34,595 bases of DNA from contig BFEA01000630.1 in assembly GCA_003427395.1 (NCBI GenBank), positions 838,584 to 873,178 on the forward strand, given 5' to 3'. Source of the DNA: Chara braunii. Its lineage: Eukaryota; Streptophyta; Charophyceae; Charales; Characeae. The notes under the pieces are model-generated. The model made no database searches. It worked only from the letters and a program-made list of their open reading frames with translations, and was not told the DNA's origin. The first letter of the stretch is position 1. Every line of letters begins with the position of its first letter. A program made the position numbers and the translations under genes. Shown piece after piece: positions 10,690 to 21,499 of this stretch.

Positions 10690-10957
10690 TGTACAAACCA
10701 CCCAGCAGTCTCATGACCACCCCATACCAAGAACATCAGGATACCACACCATTGCCCAGTTCCAACATACAACAACCATGAGCTACCCCTTGGGTGGTAC
10801 GCAGCCAGTGTTTGTAATACCTGCCAAGGGGGGTGTGCGTCACTCTAACGCCCTGCCGGTGTCCACGTGCAAGGTTGCGAGGTTTTGAACCTGCAACCTT
10901 ATACCACAATGCGCATTTCGAACCGGTGCTCTAACCACTGAGCTACATCAGCTGGAC
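10690..10957 (-). mobile_element. Second tRNA-derived SINE-like unit
   Basis: The minus strand from about 10957 reads as a tRNA head: TGTAGCTCAGTGGTTAGAGC (A box with an intact 4 bp D stem) and GCAGGTTCAAAACC (B box). The B box is at 10881-10891 on the plus strand. The anticodon arm does not fold and the T stem is imperfect, so it is not a working tRNA. The body continues through a CCTTGGCAGG stretch near 10825. A second A-box-like GGGTAGCTCATGG near 10780-10792 hints at two units or a dimer. The lower boundary is uncertain. Confidence 0.55.
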
Positions 10958-11550
10958 TCTCCAGTCTTCGATTTTGGAGAGTTTTTCGTAGCAGCTGCAC
11001 TAGCTATCCGATTCCACCACCTGAAAACCCTCTGATACCAGTCAGAAACCACCATAGAAAAACACTCTTCGTGTACGGAGAGTGCCCAGCCTGCAAAATT
11101 TGTTAGGCAGATAGTACTTTGAGGGGGTCTCGCTGCACTAATCTCCACTCTCCGAAAACAAAACGGAGAGTGTGGGGAGAGCTGAAAAGCTCTATGAAAT
11201 CGTGATTTTTGCCTCACCGCTGCACTAGCTCTCCAGTCTCTGAGACTCTTGTTCGTGAGTGCATTAGCAGACACAGTGACAACGCTTGGAGACACGGCGT
11301 GATCTGCATTTGTCCGCCCAGATGCTAGGCACAGTCTCCAAAATCGGATAATCTTCGAGAGTGGTGCTGAGCTCCATCCGACAAAAGGAGGTTGCACGCT
11401 GGACACTCTCCGATTTCGGATAGTGCACTTGAAAGGTCGTTTCTGACGGCTATCCGAGTTCGTTTCCAGGTTCTTTTCGGATAGTTAGTGCAGCGGTGAA
11501 AAACTCTCCGATCTCGGAGAGCGGAGAGAAGTGCAGCGAGACCCTTGAAT
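10956..11550. mobile_element. Inverted-repeat element rich in ACTCTCC/GGAGAGT palindromes
   Basis: The left arm at about 10974-11010 (TTGGAGAGTTTTTC, then GCTGCACTAGCTATCC) is matched in reverse complement by 11478-11510. A second inverted pair joins GGTCTCGCTGCACT near 11127 with AGTGCAGCGAGACC near 11530-11544. Each end is itself a hairpin (ACTCTCC to GGAGAGT at 10956-10981; CTCTCCGATCTCGGAGAG at 11504-11521). An internal perfect 9 bp stem joins 11146-11154 to 11164-11172. There is no transposase frame. A non-autonomous, foldback or MITE-like DNA element is the best reading; the superfamily is unknown and no target-site duplication was identified. Confidence 0.55.
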
Positions 11551-11865
11551 TTGGAGAGTGTGCCTGGAGTCAGGGTGGACAAAACGGTGATGACGCCGTG
11601 TCCTCATCTGTTATCGCGATGTCTGCTAGACTCAGGAATCGGAGATGAGAGGTTGGGTTTCACTTAGCTACTCATCGAGACTATTGTCAATTTCCACGGG
11701 GAGGGTTCAAATGCACATAGGTAATCTCAAGGTTCGTCCTACGTGATTCCCAATGCATCGTATACTAGCCCATACCTATTCAATTAATCGTAGATCTACT
11801 GCTCCATCGAGCAATCAATAAGAAAGCAGTTTTAGTCATGCGTAAAGAGAAATTTTCATTGAGAA
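11551..11865. other. No feature recognised
   Basis: Unique-looking AT-moderate DNA with no coding frame, no repeat visible by eye and no RNA gene. Confidence 0.4.
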
Positions 11866-12745
11866 TCGTTAAAATCGTCACACCTCAGCCAAGAATTCCA
11901 GACTGCGTCACTCTATGTTTGTAGAGTAGCACCATACCCCCTATCTTTTACCCATCTCCCAGATTCTAGAGTTCGACGTACCCTTAATTAATATAGAGAA
12001 AAAAAACGAAGTCTGGTGATGTCAAACCTATCCAGAGACAATCACACTTATTTGGAACGTGGAGCCGATGCAACCACTACCCTCATCGAAACAAGTTTTC
12101 TGCACACCCATTGTCCAATCTCTCAGCCTGATTAAACAAGGCTTCATGTAACAGAAAAATCAAAGGTAGCGTGTTAGGCTTAGCCAAGGATGGTTGCTAC
12201 CGTACCCAAAAGCAAGAACCAACACCACTATGTTCGTTCAATCTCCGAAAAACCGAGAGGCCGATGCAACTATTGTACTTAGATAGTAGAAAAATTCTCA
12301 CTAAGAATTGGTAAAATCGTCCCCCCTTCATTCAAGAACTACAAACTGCGACATTCTACGTTTATAGAGTAGCATTATCCTCTCATCCTCCCGCCTACCG
12401 GATTCTAAGCGTTCGACGTATCCCTTACTTGATTACTACGAAGAGTGAAAATAACAAAGTATGGTGGTGTCAAACCCATCTAGAGACAATCTCGAATCGT
12501 GGGGCCGATGCAACCATCACACTAAGGCAGCAGAAAAAAAATTATTCCCTCTTGAGAATTTATAAAATCATCGCCCTTGAGCCAAGAATTCCAGACTGAG
12601 ATATTTTACGTTTGTAGAGTAGCTCCCACCTATCAGATTCCATGGCTCGACTTGCTCCTAACTGAACAGTGAAAAAAAAACACAACAAAGTCCGGTGATG
12701 TCAAGTCCATTCAGAGATAATCTCACTAATATCGAACAAGGGGCC
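11866..12745. repeat. Degenerate tandem repeat, three copies
   Basis: Copies begin at about 11869, 12309 and 12565 with TAAAATCRTC. Each continues with CAAGAAYTNCARACTG, TTTRTAGAGTAGC, a TTCGACGTA-like block, AAGTNTGGTGRTGTCAA and AGAGACAATC. GGCCGATGCAAC closes the first two copies. The spacing is about 440 then 256 bp because the first copy has an extra internal stretch with another GCCGATGCAAC. Heavy divergence points to an old satellite-like array. Confidence 0.8.
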
Positions 12746-14180
12746 AAGGGTGAGGTGGGGCAGGGACATAACGATACTCCTTTCGAAAAATAATCATCCC
12801 GAGTTTAGCATAAAAAACTCTTTGATGAACTAGTCCTGTCGAAGGGGGTCAAAAGAGTGTGAGGATGATGCCTACTTAGGTGTATCCGTATCAATATAGT
12901 TCGTTAGTCAGCTAATTATAGGAGCTGAGCTACGAAGTTCAAGTTCTACTCAATTATTTAATCAGCGGGGGAGAATCTAATGTGGATCGTGAGTAGTCGC
13001 ACATGGTACGTGAAGGTGACCTATCACACTTAGAGATGGAGGTTCGCCATGTAATCCATAGACAAAGGATTTTGACGTGATAATGTATGGTGAACGACAC
13101 ATGAGCATACAGGAGAGGTTTGGCAAAAGAATCCCCAACAGGCAGGCTCCAGAAGAAACAGGAACAAGTTGCAGAGGTCGATGCAGGAAGGGTGTGGCCA
13201 GCCCCTAAAACATTTTTCGCCGAACACCACTTATTCAGCTCATCAGAGAGAAGCCAAAACCTGCATTTCACAACACAACAAACGCGACACAACCATTCCA
13301 ATCTGCCAATCTTCCACTCATGCAACAGCAGGTAAGTAATGGGGTAGGGATTATACCGGTTCCTCATCACTCTAGGATTCCACGCGGTCGCCGTACAGTA
13401 TCCCCTCCAAGTCAAGCGCCACCATAGCCAAACAAGCGGGAGTTCACACTAAGCTCAATAGTCACACATAACAGATGCATTTACGGAAGATGATGAAAAG
13501 ATGAATATGCCACTCAAGATATAGCAGGACCGATAGGGGATCTCATGCACACAAGGAAGAGGAGTCACAGATGTTCGCGTGGACAAACGCATCCAGAGGG
13601 CCGTTGGTGGATGCCCTTTTGTGCAAGTACCGGGCCAGATACGGTTCAGTTTCGGCAGAACCCCACGTTGTAACACGAGGGGGTGCCTGCATAGTCTGAC
13701 TGACGGTCGTAGTCAGGTCGCCAGTAGAGGCGTCATACTCAGGCCCAGTGGCTTTTCGAATGCTCGCCCAAGGGAGCACTAAAAAACTGGTGTTCCCGAT
13801 GGTTCTAAAAAAAACCTTCGGCCTATGTGGGTGTCCAGGTGCAGAGATCTCGTGTAGAAGAGTAAATATGCCCACGGTTCGGTCCTATTACGGCTGGGGT
13901 GGTTCTGCCGCTGGGCAGGGCAGCGGATCGACACCTTCAGAGGTTTGGTCAGTGGTGATATTGACGCTTCACATATGTTAGCTGTAGACCCAAATCCTCA
14001 TCAGTGCCAACAGGTGATCACACTCAGGGTGGGTTTTAAATGCAAGGGCAAAAGGCCTATGATTCGTGCTGAGTCATAGTTCCCAACCTTCAAGCCAAGG
14101 GTTTGGATGGTAGTCCTGTCATCGAAGGGGTGAACGGGATGGGCTTGGGGACAAGTTTGCTGCACCCTCTGTCAGCTCAC
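12746..14180. other. No gene recognised
   Basis: Several frames of 65-155 codons exist on the minus strand (12954-13415, 13543-13875) and plus strand (13748-13981). None has recognisable motifs, and their composition fits chance openings in GC-moderate DNA. They are left unannotated as proteins. Confidence 0.35.
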
Positions 14181-14184
14181 ATAT

Positions 14185-14370
14185 AAAATCATAAATGTAT
14201 ATTTTATATATACATATATATTTGTATATGTATATACACATGAAAAATTCTCTTTCATTATGTGGCCATATCCTAGTAATAATGAATGGATGGGGGGACT
14301 TACACTCGTGTATTTAGATATGCGTGTGCGTGTATATATATATATATATAAGTTCTCATATATATGTGTT

Positions 14371-14404
<34 letters not shown>
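14185..14404. repeat. TA- and TG-rich microsatellite cluster
   Basis: Runs of TATATA occur at 14198-14236, 14331-14349 and 14371-14387, followed by a (TG)n run to 14404. Plus-strand frames reading Tyr-Ile-Tyr-Ile here are artefacts of the repeat. Confidence 0.95.
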
Positions 14405-14849
14405 CATACAGATGCCGCTGCCACTACAACTTCTGCATCTGCCGGAGCGGATGGTCCACACGCTGCATCAGTCAAAGTGATTGCAGTTGCTGCATGTGTA
14501 GCAGTTGCTGACTGCAGCAGTGGGCCCTCTATTTAAACTCCCCAAGCAAACCCCCCCCTTACCCCACCCCACCCCATCTCACCACAACCCACCCCACCGC
14601 ACCATCACACCTCCCACACTATTTCTAATTTTTATTTATTTTCGTTTTTGCTCAGAACAGCCTGAATGTTTTTCGGGGGGGTTCCCTAGTGATGCGTAGA
14701 CCCCCCCCGTTTTTTTTTTTTTTTTTTTTTGGCAAAAAAACGTCGTTGGCCGGAATCTCGGACAACTTCCCTTTGACCGTCCCCCGGAGACGCTCGGGGG
14801 AGACGTCTTCCCATCGGACAGCTGGCAGCCTAGATAAAAAATAAAGAGA
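14405..14849. other. Low-complexity stretch with poly(C) and poly(T) tracts
   Basis: 14405-14520 reads as an Ala/Thr/Ser/Val-rich peptide in one frame but lacks a start outside the microsatellite. CTATTTAAAC at 14529-14538 resembles a TATA box. It is followed by C-rich sequence, a C run at 14701-14708 and 21 T residues at 14710-14730. No gene is supported. Confidence 0.5.
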
Positions 14850-14889
14850 TGGAGGAAAGTGAAGAGAAAACTAAGTTTTGGATTTTTCA

Positions 14890-15105
14890 TAAATTTCAGC
14901 GGCATTTCGTTACCCCCCTGGGGTCGAAGTGTGCTGTCAACGGCGTCAAGAAGAATGACTACGTAAAAAAGGAAAAACTTTTGTCAGCACTTCGCTATCC
15001 CCAAGGTATCAAAATGTGTTGGAAGAAGACAACAGGGAGAAAAAAGAAACTTTTGGCAGCACTTTGTTACCCCCAAGGGATCAAAATGTGCGCTGATAGC
15101 AGAAA
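14890..15105 (+). repeat. Three imperfect tandem units with a conserved reading frame
   Basis: The units share CAGCACTTYGYTAYCCCCAAGG and ATCAAAATGTG at about 14985-15016 and 15058-15090, with a diverged first unit at 14898-14935. In the plus frame from 14849 they encode LLSALRYPQGIKMC and LLAALCYPQGIKMC. The frame (14849-15112, 87 codons) is open and very Lys-rich between units. It could be a short peptide gene, but a repeat that happens to be open is more likely. Confidence 0.6.
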
Positions 15106-15112
15106 TTACTAA

Positions 15113-15364
15113 GTTCTAACAAGATATAGAGGTGCCGCAATAAAATTTAAATTTTTAGAAAAAAATAAATAAAAAAAATCAGAATATTAGAAATTTACGG
15201 AATAAGATAATTCAAGTTTTTGAAAAAAAAGAGAAAATTTAAATCAAAGAGAAAGATGAAAAAACAAAAAATCCAAAATGGGGAGGGGATGAAATGAAAA
15301 AGTGATGAAGAAGTACTGACCAACCTAGTTCTGACGGACAGGAAGTGCCTTCCTCGACATTTTC
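15113..15364. other. A-rich stretch without genes
   Basis: Mostly A and AT runs between 15120 and 15300 in the orientation of the upstream repeat. It may be an old poly(A)-like tail. Confidence 0.4.
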
Positions 15365-15540
15365 CTTAGTGGCAAGCCCCTGACACAGGTTACAGGGTTA
15401 ATACGTCGGCGCCGGCTACGTCGAACGGTCTGGTTAGGCCTTCCACCCTCGACATAACTCCACAGGCCTCAAGCTCCCCCTAGGTCACATAGCAAAAACT
15501 CCAGCACCGGCCTGTGTCGTTCGAGCATCGTCCTTCTAAC
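15365..15540 (+). repeat. GC-rich repeat monomer pair (inverted relative to 16880-17100)
   Basis: CCTTCCACCCTCGACA, AGGCCTC, CTCCAGCACCGGCC and GTCGTTCGAGCATCG on the plus strand match, in order, the minus strand of 16880-17000 (CCTTCCACCCTCGACAG, AGGCCTC, CCAGCTCCGGCC, GTCGTTCTCGCATCG). Confidence 0.55.
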
Positions 15541-16210
15541 CTACTTCGCTTAACAAACAACCTTCCTTTGTTGAAAGCCCCCTTACTACCTTCCATCCTC
15601 CAGTTCTAGCACCTTTCCTTCCCTCAAAATGTGAAAACATTCCGGACATCCAAATTGATGTAATTAGGGAGGGGTGGAACGATGCTTCCTTGAAAATCCT
15701 TGAGTTTCAAGTGGTGTCGAACAAGGCCCTAAGTATTACAACCCCGCAAGCAGAGATGGTACTAGCCCTATTGTACCTCTACTTGCCCAATATTGCATTT
15801 TCATATCCATGTCCATGCCACCTCTTAGACCCCTCTCTTGTCTCCATGTACAGACTAGGAATTTGTCTGTTCTGACTCTCCTTGCCCCCAATCGATTCAG
15901 GGGGAGTGGACTCGGGGTGGTGTGAGGTGGTGGTTGAGCGGTTTTGGGTGAATGGATGAGGATGGGAAGGATGGCGATAAGGGTGATGCATCGTGCGTAG
16001 AGGATGAGGCTACTACGAAGAGGCTGCTTGTGAAGGGCTGCGAAGGGTATGGGCTGCCAGCATCATTATCAGAGCGATGAATGGCGGGGTGTCACGTGTC
16101 CAACGAAAAAGTCAGGTGATGAATGGCAACGAAGGGCATGGAAGGTATGTTCCCCCCCGGACTACCAGTGAGGCGTCACCGGCAGGTTCGGTGGATTCAA
16201 GACAGCGGAC
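15541..16210. other. No gene recognised
   Basis: A short plus-strand frame at 15690-15875 has no recognisable domain. No repeats or RNA genes were noticed. Confidence 0.35.
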
Positions 16211-16213
16211 TCA

Positions 16214-16515
16214 TGGATGAATTCAAAATTTTTCGAATAATTCTCGATTTGATCCTATCAGTTGATGATCGTAAATCATAGTTTCGCCTCTGATCTTGAA
16301 TAATGTTTTTTTAATTTCTTAGACTCTCAATGAATCCACAAACCTGATTCAAGAAAGTGCGATCGTGAATGATCTCCAAAATTATGAATAACTTTCGATT
16401 TGTTCCTTTAATATTGACGATCGTAAATCAGAGCCTCGTCTCTTATCTTGAATAGTGATCTTTAATTTTTTAGATTTTCAATGGTTTCGTGAATTTGGTG
16501 AATCTTGTTTTTTCC
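16214..16515. repeat. Two-copy tandem repeat, 151 bp period
   Basis: TCGATTTGATCCT at 16244 and TCGATTTGTTCCT at 16395 each precede GACGATCGTAAATCA-like sequence, then TCTTGAATARTG and TTTTTAATTTYTTAGA. The copies are clearly homologous but diverged. Confidence 0.8.
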
Positions 16516-16879
16516 TGATGTTTCGACTCGCCTGAGAACAATATTCTAGTGTTTTGTTGTTTCACTGGGCATTGTGATACACTCTTGTTTGAGAGGGGTC
16601 AATAGTGGGAGGGAGGTGACGCGTCCCGCTGATGAGGGGGTCAGTCGGTAGGACTGAAATAGGGCATAGCACCAACGGAGATGGTGACTCCGCTGTGATA
16701 AGTCTTGTAAGAGGGGGGTTAGGGGGAGTGTTAAGGTGGTTTGGGGGTGTTGAGCACGACTAGTGCATTGAGGAAGCCGGATATCTCGAAGCCTTAGTTG
16801 CCGCGGTGTGTTCAGCAGATTATCCACGGTGGGTTATCGCCATCATGTTCATAAGGTTAGGGTTGGCCGATGCGAGAAC
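16516..16879. other. No gene recognised
   Basis: The only long frame (16546-16827, minus strand) lacks any recognisable motif. Confidence 0.35.
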
Positions 16880-17100
16880 GACGCTGGCCGGAGCTGGTGT
16901 TTGGTTGCGCTGCCATGTAACCTGAGTATGCAGGGGTTAGAGGCCTGGTAAAGAGATCTGGGGAACTGTCGAGGGTGGAAGGCAGTCCAGTGGCTAACCA
17001 CGAGCTGGTAGTAGGACGATGCAGGTCGGAGATGGGGTGGGTCGCGCCGCCCCGTAACCCAACGGTTAGGGGTGTGAGATTGAGGCCGGGGTCCTCACAG
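16880..17100 (-). repeat. GC-rich repeat monomers (minus orientation)
   Basis: On the minus strand two related units follow each other: GGTTACATGGCAGCGCAACC, then CAGCTCCGGCCAGCGTCGTT; and GGTTACGGGGCGGCGCGACC, then CATCTCCGACCTGCATCGTC. They are also related to 15365-15540 in the opposite orientation. Confidence 0.55.
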
Positions 17101-17159
17101 TCTACCCGGAGTGACTGAACCGAACTTGCTGAGAACCGGGCTCATCGTCCCCCATATCT

Positions 17160-17160
<1 letters not shown>

Positions 17161-17194
<34 letters not shown>
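17161..17194. repeat. (GAT)n microsatellite
   Basis: About 11 GAT units, with a further short GATGATGATG near 17240 immediately before the poly(T) that marks the LINE 3' end. Confidence 0.97.
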
Positions 17195-17196
<2 letters not shown>

Positions 17197-17467
17197 TGAA
17201 CTTCTATTGATTCTAGGTAAACTATGATCATACTAATGATGATGATGTTTTTTTACAATGAAATAAGTGATCCAAGTGAAACAAATCTGCTGCAAATCAG
17301 ATACAGCCTCCCCCAAGGGTATTACTACTGAACTAGCTTTGTGCCTCTTTGTGCCTCTTTACCCAATCTGGGCGCCAGAAAGTCTTGAATACCAAGCACA
17401 TAACCAAAATCTTAACCATAAAAGGTTGAGAGGAAAGAACCCCATACTCCTACTCCTTGCCTCTGTC

Positions 17468-20400
17468 CTATCCATACCACGCAGAGGGCACAAGACAGTT
17501 ATCCGGAGGGGGAAAGAAATCAGGGAATTCAGAAAGAGGCCTTAAGGGAATAGCAGAATCAACAGTACTCCAGTCGTTGAAGACCAACTGGTAATTGGTT
17601 TGGAAGGGCTCTTGTGAGATCTCATGTGCACCTTCCCACATTACTTGACCCAACCTCCCCTCCCGCTCTCCCCCAAGCCAAATTTTGTTGAACTGTTTGA
17701 TGTGGTGTCAGATCTCATTTTGTAAGGATAGATGTTGTATTTTTTCTCTTAAAGATTCTCATTTAATAGACAATTCTATTTGAATCTGCTGTTTAATAGT
17801 ATCAGTAAAGTCTGGGTCATCCAGTCGCGCACCTTCCATTTCATAGGTACACGTTCTTGTCCAGATTGCCCAAATGATCGCTCTCCTACCAATTAAGAAT
17901 ATGTTAGTTGTGAATTCATCCCCTTGACCCGGAAGCCAGGTTTCCAAAAGGAGAGTTTTCCATTCTTAGGGTCAGGGCAGAGTGATACCCAGTTGATTCC
18001 GGATCCTATCCCGCCATCTCCAGAGCCAGACCGACCCTGGGCCATCTCTAGAGCCAGACCAACCCTGAACATTGGAGGAAAATATGCTCAATTGTTTAAG
18101 GAATGAGCTTGGAAGAAAAGGCTGATTCATAAAACTTGCACCATGAATGAGCTATACCTCTTTGCTCTAACGAAGTTTTGTCAATAATCCAGTCATTCGT
18201 AGGCAGACATCTGTGAACTATTTGCAATTGTAAGGAGGTTACCTTAGCTGGCTTAGCTTTACATGTTTGGAACCACTTAATCCCTCTCAATTCATCCTTA
18301 CTTATGTTGAGATTTTTAAGTCATTGATCCTCAATGCAGTCTTTTAAATTAACCCTAGGGCTGATCATTCTGTAAGAGGTCTTAACTGAGAGAGTGTGTA
18401 AGGTCCTAGGATGGGAATGCCCCTGTTTTCCTGGGGAGGACCAAGTCCAGTTTTGTGGATCAAAGGGGAGGTGCGAGATTGGCGTTTCTAGCCTAAAGAA
18501 AATTCATTGCTCTTTAATTTTTAACACTTTAATCCGAAAGAGTTAGTCAACCGTACACCATCTTATATCATCTTGTACTCTGAGGTAGAAAACTTCATCA
18601 TCTTGAACATCTAGATGGATATGAAAATTTCCTCCGGATTATGAATTTCGATTATGTTCCCAACTATCCCCTTTCGGTTCCAGATTGCCACCCAGTCACC
18701 CTCGAGAAACCTAGGGTCTTTTCTTAAGATTCTGATTCAATCCAAGAGGATTATATTAATTACTTTATCTAGGGCGACACTTTGATGGTGACAGTACCTC
18801 AAGCGATCCTTAAGGTCTGAGGGAGAACATCAATCTTTAATCTCGTAATTCTATAAGTCTTTAACACATATAACTCATCTTATAATCCACCACTTCCAAG
18901 GGGCATCCATGCAATGAGGGACACATCCTTGAGCATCTTTGAAAAAATATTATTAAATAAGGGTTTTTTGACAAACCACCTCCCATCTCGTCGGGGGTAC
19001 TTTATCTGGAAGGGGCAGCCTCCTTCAGTTCTTCATTAATGTAATCCAAAAGGGGTCCACACAGAGATTTTTCTTTGCTGCTTGTCTATCTTAGAGTTCC
19101 AAATGATGTGGTTCCTCTGGGATCCTCTATGCAAAGTCCATGAAAGATTATCAAGCCACATAAGAGGGTATGTCTCAGCAAGAGCGGGAGGGGCTAACCT
19201 TCTGATCTACTCATAGGCGAGGAGACTCCAAGAAGTGATGTGGTTAAAGATGAGATGTTTAATAATCCGTTGTAAAAAAAGGGCTACGACTTGGATTTGG
19301 GGGCCAATGATCCCAAGGCCCCTTTTCGATTTAGGTTGGATTATAGAGAGACAAGCAACTCTGTTGATAACATTTTCTCGCTCATGATTTCCTCGCCACA
19401 AGAAAGTTGCTAATTGTCATTGAAATAACTTGAGCGTTACTCTTTCTAAGGCCCAAATTGAAGATTTATACCAGATGGAAGTCAATATAACATTATTAAT
19501 TACCAAGGTTCTGCCAAATAAGGATGTGTGTTTGTCCTTCCACAAGTCTAGTTTCAACTTGGCTTGTTGCAAGATCTCTTCATTATTGGTTGTAGGTTTG
19601 TCTGTGGCTGAAAGAGACACTCTCAGAACTCCAATTGGTTCATTAGGATGAGTCCACTCAATGTGATATTCGAGGGGTCTCCCACCTTGATAGTGAATCC
19701 ACCATCCCAGTGTTTTATTACCCCAATTAACTTTCATATCAGAGAGTTTGCAGAATGTATCCATTAATCTTTTAATAGCCTCAAATTTGTATGTGATGCA
19801 TCAACCATCAGACAGAGATCGTCTGCAAAGAGAGAACATACTGGGTCAGCTTCCTCTGGGATAGAGGAAACCTGAATACGTCTAATGTCTTTGTGATGTC
19901 TTAAGTTAGCTGCTAAAACTTCCATAATGATCATAAAGAGAAGACAAGCGATTGGGTCACTTTGTCTCACTGACCTCTGAAGTGTAATTGGGGGTGCCAC
20001 ATTTTCATCAACTATTACCCTCGTTGTGGCATTCCTATGTAAAATTTGGATCCATGTCTTGAAATATGGGTCAAAATTGAATTTCTCTAGGCATTTATCT
20101 AGGAAAAATCAGTCAACATGATCATAGGTTTTCTCAAAATCAATAAAAATGAAGGTTGCATTGTGCTTGGAATGACGAGAAAGTTTGATCAGCTCATTAA
20201 TGAGCAAAATATTGTCTTGGATGTTCCTTCCTTGAATAAACCCAGTTTGAGAGGGATGAATTACATCCGTGATATGCTTGTTCAGGCGGTTAGTAAGAAC
20301 CTTTGAAATCAATTTATAAACTATTGTTAGCTGTGTAATGGGTCGATAGTTTATGATATTATATTTATCATCTTTCTTATATAATAATGTAAAAACACCT

Positions 20401-21495
20401 TGCCCTACTATTTCCCCCATCTCGCCAGAATCTCATACTGCTTGGTAGAAATCCATAAGATCTTGGGAAATGAAATCCCACAAGGGCCACAAGGACTCTC
20501 AAAGTTCTTTAGGTAATCTATCAATAGCAGGAGTTTTTTCTTCCTTCATTAGCATGAGTCTTGTCCATACTTCATCTTTTGCCAAAGGCAACTCTAGCTG
20601 TTCTCTCTGCTCTAAGGATACTGCTTTAGTCAAAGGGGTTAGAAAATCATCAATTTCCAGGTTATGTTCATCTAAGGAAATATCCCTGTTTTCTGATAGA
20701 AAAAGGTCCTTGAAGAAATTTATTGCAATTTTAGTTCATTCACTCGTAGACGAGGCGGGTGGGCCGTTCAGGTTTTGAGGATGGGCCAATGCCTCTATGA
20801 TAGTTCTGCCAGTACGGGTTTTTGCCATGACAAAGAATCTTGCATCCATGACTCCCTCTGTATGATGTTTTCTAATTCTACCTCGAATCCTCATACCTTG
20901 TCATCTATATTCCATGTAAGAGAGTAATCGAGATTCTAAATTTTGTATTTTCCGAGTTGTTGCTTCGATCTCCTCCAGCTCACTTTCCTCAACTTCTTAG
21001 AGTTGCAATTGTTTGATACGTTGGTAAACTCGTGTGCCAGTAGAATGACGTTCAACTGCTAATAATTTTGAATACTCATTGCATTTACATCCTAGAAAAA
21101 CTAGGTCGTTGTTGAACCATTGGATGCCGTTACTTATGCTGGCCTTCTGGTTTCTCCAGAGGGACCACACATCCTTGATGAAAGCTCTAAACGTTTTAAT
21201 CTTAAGATGAGGTGCATTAAGTTTATAAAAACCCTTCCTTGGTCTGGATTCTTTCCAAAAGAAAGAATTACCAAACACATCGCATGGTCTAGGCCTAGGA
21301 GTGGGCTACGAGGGAAAATTTCGGCTACCTGAAGAGCTCCTTCCAGTTCCGCGGAAAGAAAAATCAGGTCTATATGAGACTTAGGAGCCATTCTGACTTG
21401 GTTTTCCTAAAGCTTTATAAGTATGTTGGGACGGATTTATTCTCTTAAAGGAGTCAAAAAGATTTAATGATTGAGAAAAGTTAGTCATCAAGATC
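17468..21495 (-). pseudogene. LINE ORF2, 3' segment: end of endonuclease, reverse transcriptase, C-terminal domain
   Basis: On the minus strand, 21500-21130 carries the end of the endonuclease with SHIDLIFLSAEL and LGLDHAM (the catalytic Asp/His region). The reverse transcriptase follows: YRPITQLTIVYKLISKVLTN and HPSQTGFIQGRN (20420-20220), FIFIDFEKTYDHVD (palm, near 20120), SVRQSDPIACLLF (near 19960) and LFADDLCLMVDA (19800-19830). FADD replaces the commoner YADD. The thumb region lies at 19764-19417 (VNWGNKTLGWWI, LWKDKHTSLFGRTLVINNVI), then WRGNHE and KSKRGLGI at 19400-19207. The zf-RVT-like part has LQIVHRCLPTNDWIIDK (near 18200) and LIGRRAIIWAIWTRT (near 17880). Many frame changes show it is dead. 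Confidence 0.9.
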
Positions 21496-21499
21496 TCGT
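21496..21499. repeat. Left target-site duplication TCGT
   Basis: TCGT precedes the TGTT start of the inserted element and recurs right after its GACA end at 26504-26507. A single copy restores the LINE reading frame. Confidence 0.7.

Noticed and set aside
10871-10957. Functional tRNA gene on the minus strand
   Set aside because: The D arm and B box are good, but the anticodon and acceptor stems do not pair, and the sequence runs on into a SINE-like body.
13543-13875. 110-codon minus-strand frame as a gag-like gene
   Set aside because: No zinc knuckle, no capsid signature and no neighbouring pol; the length is not exceptional for this composition.
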